Part shown: positions 32,419-37,041 of the stretch, in pieces | Position numbering within the stretch: position 1 is the first letter of the stretch | How the letters are laid out: each line of letters begins with the position of its first letter | Assembly (NCBI GenBank): GCA_020847635.1 | Contig: JADLBQ010000071.1 | Span: forward strand, 1-37,041 | Source: Bacteroidia bacterium | GTDB taxonomy: Bacteria; Bacteroidota; Bacteroidia; AKYH767-A; OLB10 | Reading direction: 5' to 3' | Length of the DNA stretch: 37,041 nt | Notes under the pieces: generated by a model | Told to the model about the DNA's origin: nothing | The model's database searches: none | Seen by the model: only the letters and a program-made list of their open reading frames with translations | Program-made: the position numbers and the translations under genes

Positions 32419-33194
32419 GTTATAAAAATATTCTATACTCCTGTGAAAACAGAGTGTGTACAATTACAGTGAACCGTCCGGAAAAACTCAATGCCTTAAA
32501 CAGGGAAACAATTGCAGAGATCGGCCGGGCAATTAAATCTGCTGAGTCTGACCAAAATATCAGAGCTGTCATTTTAACAGGCAGCGGCAATAAATCATTT
32601 ATTGCGGGAGCAGATATTTCAGAGTTTGCCTTATTTACACCTGATCAGGGAAAGGAGCTGTCTCAGCATGGTCATGATGTTTTTAATGCTGTTGAACGTT
32701 GTTCTAAGCCTGTAATTGCAGCGGTAAACGGATTTGCTCTTGGTGGTGGTTGTGAATTGGCAATGGCTTGTCATATCCGGTATGCATCTGAAAATGCAAA
32801 ATTTGGACAACCTGAGGTTAAACTTGGATTAACACCTGGTTACGGAGGAACCCAGCGTTTACCCCGGTTTATTGGAACCGGCAGAGCGATAGAATTACTC
32901 ATTACCGGAGACATGATTGATGCCCAGGAAGCTTACAGGCTTGGATTGGTTAATAAAGTGGTTCCTCAGCAGGAGTTAATGAATGACTGCTTCCAATTGG
33001 CTCAGAAAATAGTTCAGCAAGCTCCCGTTGCTATAGCACAAGTATTGAACTGTGTTAATGACTTTATGAATAAAAAGACAAATGGATTTGATACGGAAGT
33101 TAATTCATTCGGGTACTGCATCTCAACCAAAGATTTTAAAGAAGGAACTTCCGCTTTTTTAGACAAACGAAAACCTGTTTTTAAAGGCAATTAA
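32415..33194 (+). CDS. Enoyl-CoA hydratase/isomerase (crotonase) family protein
   Basis: A 259-aa crotonase-fold enzyme, most likely hydrating 2-enoyl-CoA to 3-hydroxyacyl-CoA. Both catalytic glutamates of classical hydratases are present: E114 ([11 protein letters not shown]) and E134 ([20 protein letters not shown] split around E134). Oxyanion-hole backbone positions lie at IAGADI (about 63-68) and FALGGG (107-112). The ATG overlaps the stop of the B12-binding gene by four bases. The pairing suggests acyl-CoA metabolism, such as branched-chain or odd-chain breakdown, but the natural substrate cannot be told. acyP follows by 6 bp. Confidence 0.92.
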   Translation: MSYKNILYSCENRVCTITVNRPEKLNALNRETIAEIGRAIKSAESDQNIRAVILTGSGNKSFIAGADISEFALFTPDQGKELSQHGHDVFNAVERCSKPVIAAVNGFALGGGCELAMACHIRYASENAKFGQPEVKLGLTPGYGGTQRLPRFIGTGRAIELLITGDMIDAQEAYRLGLVNKVVPQQELMNDCFQLAQKIVQQAPVAIAQVLNCVNDFMNKKTNGFDTEVNSFGYCISTKDFKEGTSAFLDKRKPVFKGN

Positions 33195-33200
33195 ATCACT

Positions 33201-33470
33201 ATGAAATGTGTTCGCATTTTTGTTTACGGTAAAGTTCAGGGCGTTTATTTTCGGAAATCAGCAAAGGATAAAGCATTAGAAATAGGAATTAGAGGAAATG
33301 TCAGAAACTGTGCTGATGGTTCGGTAATGATTGAAGCTTGTGGAAGTGAAAATGATGTGGAGAGATTCCTGAATTGGTGTAAAAACGGGCCTGAAAGGGC
33401 ACGGGTTGAACGAACAGAAGTACATCTTATATCAGTGAAAAACTTCTCATCTTTTGCTATCATTTATTAA
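33201..33470 (+). CDS. acyP: Acylphosphatase
   Basis: Hydrolyses acyl phosphates such as 1,3-bisphosphoglycerate or carbamoyl phosphate. The 89-aa ferredoxin-like fold has the signature GKVQGVYFRKSA with catalytic R18, and GNVRNCADGSV with catalytic N36. It follows the crotonase gene by 6 bp, so it is the last gene of the tRNA-Leu/B12/crotonase unit. The role in this operon is unclear. Confidence 0.94.
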   Translation: MKCVRIFVYGKVQGVYFRKSAKDKALEIGIRGNVRNCADGSVMIEACGSENDVERFLNWCKNGPERARVERTEVHLISVKNFSSFAIIY

Positions 33471-33519
33471 TAATTCATTCCGGATTATTGTTAGCATTGT
33501 CAGCCGGTAATTATTTCTT

Positions 33520-35001
33520 GTGAGTTCGATTAAACAATTAGCCGGACAAACGGCAGTTTATGGGTTGAGCAGTATCATCGGGAGGCTGCTGAATTACCTG
33601 CTGGTTCCTTTTTATACACGGATCTTCATGGCTCAGGAATATGGTGTTGTTTCGGAGTTGTTTGCATGGGTGAGCTTTCTCGCAGTACTTTACACGTATG
33701 GCATGGAGACTTCTTTTTTCCATTTTGCCAACAAAAGCCATGGAACCAGGAGAGTTTACAATACCGGGATAACCTCATTGCTGATTTCATCGGTTCTGCT
33801 CTCCGGAATGGCAATTCTTTTTTCAGGTTCAATTGCCGATACACTTGATTATGGCAAGCACCCGGAATACATTACTTGGTTTGCACTCATTATCCTGTTT
33901 GACACCCTGACTACACTTCCTTTTGCATTGCTTAGAAAGGAAAATAAAGCACTTCGGTTTGCAACTATCCGGCTGGTCAATATTGTAATTAATATTTTCT
34001 TCAATGTATTTTTTCTGGTACTGTGTCCGGCATGGATGAAGGAAGAGGGGCTCATGCATGCTATAGCCTCACTTGTTTATTCGCCAACAACCGGAGTTGG
34101 TTATGTTTTTATTTCAAATCTGCTGGCCAGTGCAATCACGCTGCTGATCCTGCTGCCCCAATTTAAGGGTGTCCGGCTGCAAATTGATAAACCCTTATTG
34201 AAGGAAATGCTGATTTACGGATTTCCGTTACTGATAGCCGGAATGGCAGGAATGGTCAATGAAACGCTTGACAGGGCAGTCTATAAATTTTTAGCACCTG
34301 ATGCTTCAAAAGCAATGTATGAACTTGGGATTTACAGTGCTTGTTATAAGCTTTCAATTATTATGACTTTGTTCATTCAGACCTTCAGATATGCAGCTGA
34401 ACCGTTCTTTTTCAGTCACTATGCTGCTGATGGAAGTAAAATGGTCTATGCACGGGTTATGAACTATTTTGTCATAACCTGCTCATTTATTTTTCTCCTG
34501 GTCATGCTGTTCATGGATATTTTTAAGCTGTTTATCGGAGAAGCATTCCGATCAGGCTTACATGTGGTGCCTGTTTTGTTAATGGCTAACCTCTGTCTTG
34601 GTATTTTCTATAACCTTTCCATTTGGTATAAGCTAACCGGCCAAACCCGATATGGCGCTGCATTTTCAATTACAGGTGCTATTATAACAATTGTGTTGCT
34701 TTTTGTCTTAGTTCCAAGATTTGGATATACCGGTGCAGCTTGGGCAACACTCATTTGCTACGCTTCAATGATGCTGATGTCATATTTTACAGGACAGAAA
34801 AACTACCCGATTCCTTATGATGTCCGTAAAATGATTCTCTATCCGGTCATGGGTTTGCTGATTTACTATTCGATGATTGGTGCCAATCTGATTCTAGATC
34901 CATCTGCTACTGTAAAGTTTATTACTGCTGTGGTTTTAATGGTGATTTTTTCAGGAATGGTCTGGATGATTGAAAGACCAGGCCGGCATGTAACACGGTA
35001 A
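33520..35001 (+). CDS. Polysaccharide/oligosaccharide flippase (Wzx/MATE-like)
   Basis: A 493-aa integral membrane protein with roughly 12-14 hydrophobic segments. The opening (GQTAVYGLSSIIGRLLNYLLVPFYTRIF across TM1, with RLLNYLLVPFYTR typical) and EYGVVSEL, then PLLIAGMAGMVNETLDRAVYKFL in the middle, are characteristic of the polysaccharide-biosynthesis (MOP/MATE) flippase group in Bacteroidota. It would move lipid-linked sugars across the inner membrane. GTG at 33520 is the start; no ATG is available in frame upstream of the conserved N-terminus. No glycosyltransferases are adjacent, so its pathway (capsule, O-antigen-like glycan or protein glycan) is unknown. The next gene starts 57 bp later. 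Confidence 0.9.
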   Translation: MSSIKQLAGQTAVYGLSSIIGRLLNYLLVPFYTRIFMAQEYGVVSELFAWVSFLAVLYTYGMETSFFHFANKSHGTRRVYNTGITSLLISSVLLSGMAILFSGSIADTLDYGKHPEYITWFALIILFDTLTTLPFALLRKENKALRFATIRLVNIVINIFFNVFFLVLCPAWMKEEGLMHAIASLVYSPTTGVGYVFISNLLASAITLLILLPQFKGVRLQIDKPLLKEMLIYGFPLLIAGMAGMVNETLDRAVYKFLAPDASKAMYELGIYSACYKLSIIMTLFIQTFRYAAEPFFFSHYAADGSKMVYARVMNYFVITCSFIFLLVMLFMDIFKLFIGEAFRSGLHVVPVLLMANLCLGIFYNLSIWYKLTGQTRYGAAFSITGAIITIVLLFVLVPRFGYTGAAWATLICYASMMLMSYFTGQKNYPIPYDVRKMILYPVMGLLIYYSMIGANLILDPSATVKFITAVVLMVIFSGMVWMIERPGRHVTR

Positions 35002-35046
35002 CCCATTCCCGGTGACCGGATGGCTCTCTTTAATTATTGGTCATAC

Positions 35047-35054
35047 TACCTTTG
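35047..35054 (+). promoter_or_regulatory. -7-like box just before the fused E1 gene
   Basis: TACCTTTG is an exact TAnnTTTG match ending four bases before ATG 35059. No TTG occurs at the -33 spacing. The location would give a leaderless transcript if it is a real promoter, as with the box at 18295-18302. Confidence 0.3.
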
Positions 35055-35058
35055 CTCA

Positions 35059-37035
35059 ATGAATTTTAATCGTAATAATTTAACGGATGATTTTTTACGG
35101 CATGTTTACCGTCAGTTGATTAAGCCCCGGCTGATTGAAGAAAAGATGCTGGTTCTGCTTCGGCAGGGAAGAATATCAAAATGGTTTTCCGGAATCGGAC
35201 AAGAAGCTATCTCGGTTGGAGTTGCTTTGGCAATGAGAGAGGATGAATATATTCTTCCTATGCATCGTAATCTCGGAATATTTACAACACGTGAAATTCC
35301 GCTTCACCGGCTGTTTTCCCAGTTTCAGGGAAAACCGGGAGGGTTTACTCAGGGCCGTGACCGGTCATTCCATTTTGGAACCCGGGAATTTAAAATCGTA
35401 GGAATGATTTCGCATCTGGGTCCTCAAATGGGAGTGGCAAACGGAGTAGCATTAGCTCATAAACTTAGAAAAGAACAGCGTTGTACGGCAGTATTTACCG
35501 GTGACGGTGGTACCAGCGAAGGCGATTTTCATGAAGCTGTGAATGTAGCTGCAGTCTGGGATTTGCCTGTGATTTTCGTTATTGAAAATAACGGATACGG
35601 TTTGTCAACACCGTCTAATGAACAATTTCGTTGCAAGCAGTTTATTGACAAAGGAATCGGCTACGGAATGGAAGCTGTTCAGGTTGATGGGAATAATATT
35701 CTTGAGGTATTTCAGACTATAAGCGATATTGCTCAGCGTATCCGGTTAAACCCACATCCGGTTCTGCTTGAATGTATAACTTTCAGGATGCGCGGCCATG
35801 AAGAAGCTTCAGGTACCAAATATGTTCCTCAGCATTTATTTGACGAATGGGGGAAAAAAGACCCGGTAGTTAATTTTGAACAATATCTGCTTCATGAGAA
35901 AGTTTTGGATGAAGCTATGATCCAAAAAATTTCTTCAGAGATAAAACGGGAAATCGAACAAGGATTGGAAATTACTTTTTCTGAACCCGATGTGAGTGCA
36001 GATACACAGAAGGAAACTGCTGAAATTTATTTCCCATTTCAATTCAAAGAAAAGAAGCCTCTGCATGAAGAAAAGGAGATGCGTTTTCTGGATGCAATCA
36101 CCGATGCTATGCGGCTGGCAATGCAACAACATTCCAACCTGGTTATCATGGGTCAGGATATTGCCGAATACGGTGGAGTGTTTAAAGCAACGGCAGGATT
36201 TGTTAATGAATTTGGAAAAGAGAGGGTACGTAATACACCATTATGTGAATCAGCTATCATTGGTGCAGGTCTGGGGTTGTCAGTTAATGGGTATAAGTCT
36301 ATAGTGGAAATGCAATTTGCAGACTTTGTAACCTGTGGATTCAATCAGATTGTAAATAATCTGGCAAAAAGCCATTACCGCTGGGGGCAGTTTGCTGATG
36401 TAGTTATCCGGATGCCAGCGGGTGCTGGTGTTGGAGCCGGTCCGTTTCATTCGCAAACTAATGAAGCATGGTTCTTTCACACACCAGGATTAAAGATTGC
36501 CTATCCGGCATTTCCGAAAGATGCCAAAGGGTTGCTCCTTACTGCAATTGAAGATCCGAATCCTGTGTTGTACTTCGAACACAAAGCACTTTACCGAAGT
36601 ATCAATGCAATGACTCCTGAGGGTTATTATACGCTTCCGTTCGGAAAAGCATCTCATATCAGAAAGGGAAATGAGATTAGCATTATTACATACGGATTCG
36701 GAGTACATTGGGCTATGGAGATACTGGATAAATATCCGGAGATTAGTGCTGATCTGATTGATTTAAGGACATTGATGCCATGGGATGAAACTGCAGTACT
36801 GGATTCTGTAAATAAAACAGGGAAAGTGATTATCCTGCATGAAGATACAATTACAGGTGGAATAGGTGGTGAAATTGCAGCACGTATTACAGAAAAATGT
36901 TTCATGCGACTGGATGCACCGGTAATCCGGTCGGGTGCTCTTGACACACCGGTACCCATGTCAGCTGCGTTAGAACAGAACTTTTTGCCAAAACAACGTT
37001 TTGAGAAACAATTGTTAGAATTAATTTCTTTTTAA
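35059..37035 (+). CDS. 2-oxoacid dehydrogenase E1, fused alpha and beta subunits
   Basis: A 658-aa thiamine-diphosphate E1 that decarboxylates a 2-oxoacid (branched-chain or pyruvate-like) and hands the acyl group to a lipoyl E2. Residues ~1-330 are the alpha part: KWFSGIGQEAISVG, the ThDP motif GDGGTSEGDFHEA (148-160) and NNGYGLSTP (177-185), and RMRGHEEASGTKY. Residues ~340-658 are the beta part: FLDAITDAMRLAM, MGQDIAEYGGVFKAT, EMQFADFV, and DLRTLMPWDETAV near the end. Fusion of the two subunits is common in Bacteroidota. Substrate specificity is unproven; no E2/E3 is adjacent. ATG 35059 is preferred over 35020, which adds 13 non-conserved residues; the box at 35047 supports the later start. 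Confidence 0.93.
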   Translation: MNFNRNNLTDDFLRHVYRQLIKPRLIEEKMLVLLRQGRISKWFSGIGQEAISVGVALAMREDEYILPMHRNLGIFTTREIPLHRLFSQFQGKPGGFTQGRDRSFHFGTREFKIVGMISHLGPQMGVANGVALAHKLRKEQRCTAVFTGDGGTSEGDFHEAVNVAAVWDLPVIFVIENNGYGLSTPSNEQFRCKQFIDKGIGYGMEAVQVDGNNILEVFQTISDIAQRIRLNPHPVLLECITFRMRGHEEASGTKYVPQHLFDEWGKKDPVVNFEQYLLHEKVLDEAMIQKISSEIKREIEQGLEITFSEPDVSADTQKETAEIYFPFQFKEKKPLHEEKEMRFLDAITDAMRLAMQQHSNLVIMGQDIAEYGGVFKATAGFVNEFGKERVRNTPLCESAIIGAGLGLSVNGYKSIVEMQFADFVTCGFNQIVNNLAKSHYRWGQFADVVIRMPAGAGVGAGPFHSQTNEAWFFHTPGLKIAYPAFPKDAKGLLLTAIEDPNPVLYFEHKALYRSINAMTPEGYYTLPFGKASHIRKGNEISIITYGFGVHWAMEILDKYPEISADLIDLRTLMPWDETAVLDSVNKTGKVIILHEDTITGGIGGEIAARITEKCFMRLDAPVIRSGALDTPVPMSAALEQNFLPKQRFEKQLLELISF

Positions 37036-37041
37036 GAATGG

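Noticed and set aside
1..37041. CRISPR arrays, rRNA, insertion sequences, toxin-antitoxin or defence genes.
   Set aside because: I saw no spaced direct repeats, transposase motifs or defence-family motifs anywhere in the window.

Overview
The window is chromosomal DNA from a member of the Bacteroidota. Several things point there: PorT of the type IX secretion system (T9SS) next to a UbiE-type methyltransferase; secreted proteins with GEVED, SprB-like and T9SS C-terminal modules; a short (288 aa) primary sigma factor without region 1.1; a bifunctional phosphoglucose/phosphomannose isomerase; an alpha/beta-fused 2-oxoacid dehydrogenase E1; an L25/Ctc protein with an Ala/Pro-rich tail; and promoter-like TAnnTTTG (-7) boxes instead of sigma70 -10 boxes. 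I cannot name a genus. There are no insertion sequences, phage genes, CRISPR arrays or rRNA genes. Apart from the large surface-protein gene at the left edge, this is ordinary, densely packed core genome.

Layout. 1-4196 (minus) is the N-terminal ~1398 codons of a large secreted surface protein that runs off the left edge. A 570-bp gene-free stretch follows. 4767-6471 (plus) holds a D-2-hydroxyacid dehydrogenase and rsmA, converging on a membrane-anchored coiled-coil protein (6475-7407). 7539-10995 (plus) holds a ComF-family protein and sucA (2-oxoglutarate dehydrogenase E1). 15087-10996 (minus) is a compact group: AsmA-like protein, CutC, and a TIGR01777-type SDR. 15243-17203 (plus) holds a Xer recombinase, the hibernation factor Hpf and an outer-membrane-like protein. 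18239-17256 (minus) is phosphoglucose/phosphomannose isomerase, divergent from a thioredoxin-like [2Fe-2S] protein and a coupled unknown gene (18307-18955). 19930-19064 (minus) is the primary sigma factor. 24500-20217 (minus) is a tight operon: heptose-kinase-like PfkB protein, TrkH potassium transporter, UbiE/MenG, PorT. 24609-27535 (plus) holds an EamA transporter, a nitrilase-family amidase, ArfB and a PolB-like exonuclease, overlapping the convergent ctaA (28579-27524). 29406-28645 is a small T9SS cargo protein. 31659-29470 (minus) is the prs-rplY-pth translation/nucleotide operon. 31877-33470 (plus) is tRNA-Leu(CAA), a stand-alone B12-binding domain, a crotonase and an acylphosphatase. 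33520-37035 holds a polysaccharide flippase and a fused 2-oxoacid dehydrogenase E1.

How the genes fit together. Three themes recur. The cell envelope and T9SS theme has PorT as machinery, two secreted cargo candidates, AsmA, the flippase and the heptose-kinase-like protein. The translation theme has RsmA, Hpf, ArfB, Pth, L25 and tRNA-Leu. Central and respiratory metabolism has two E1 enzymes, menaquinone methylation, heme A synthesis, PRPP synthesis and acyl-CoA enzymes.

I found no convincing undescribed multi-gene system. The most useful unexplained signals are non-coding. One is a set of exact TAnnTTTG boxes very close to start codons, which hints at very short or absent leaders. Another is a perfect 22-bp dyad in the divergent hldE-like/EamA region, which also helps choose the starts there. 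The third is an in-frame TGA-ATG junction between ubiE and porT. All calls come from reading the sequence; no database search was run.
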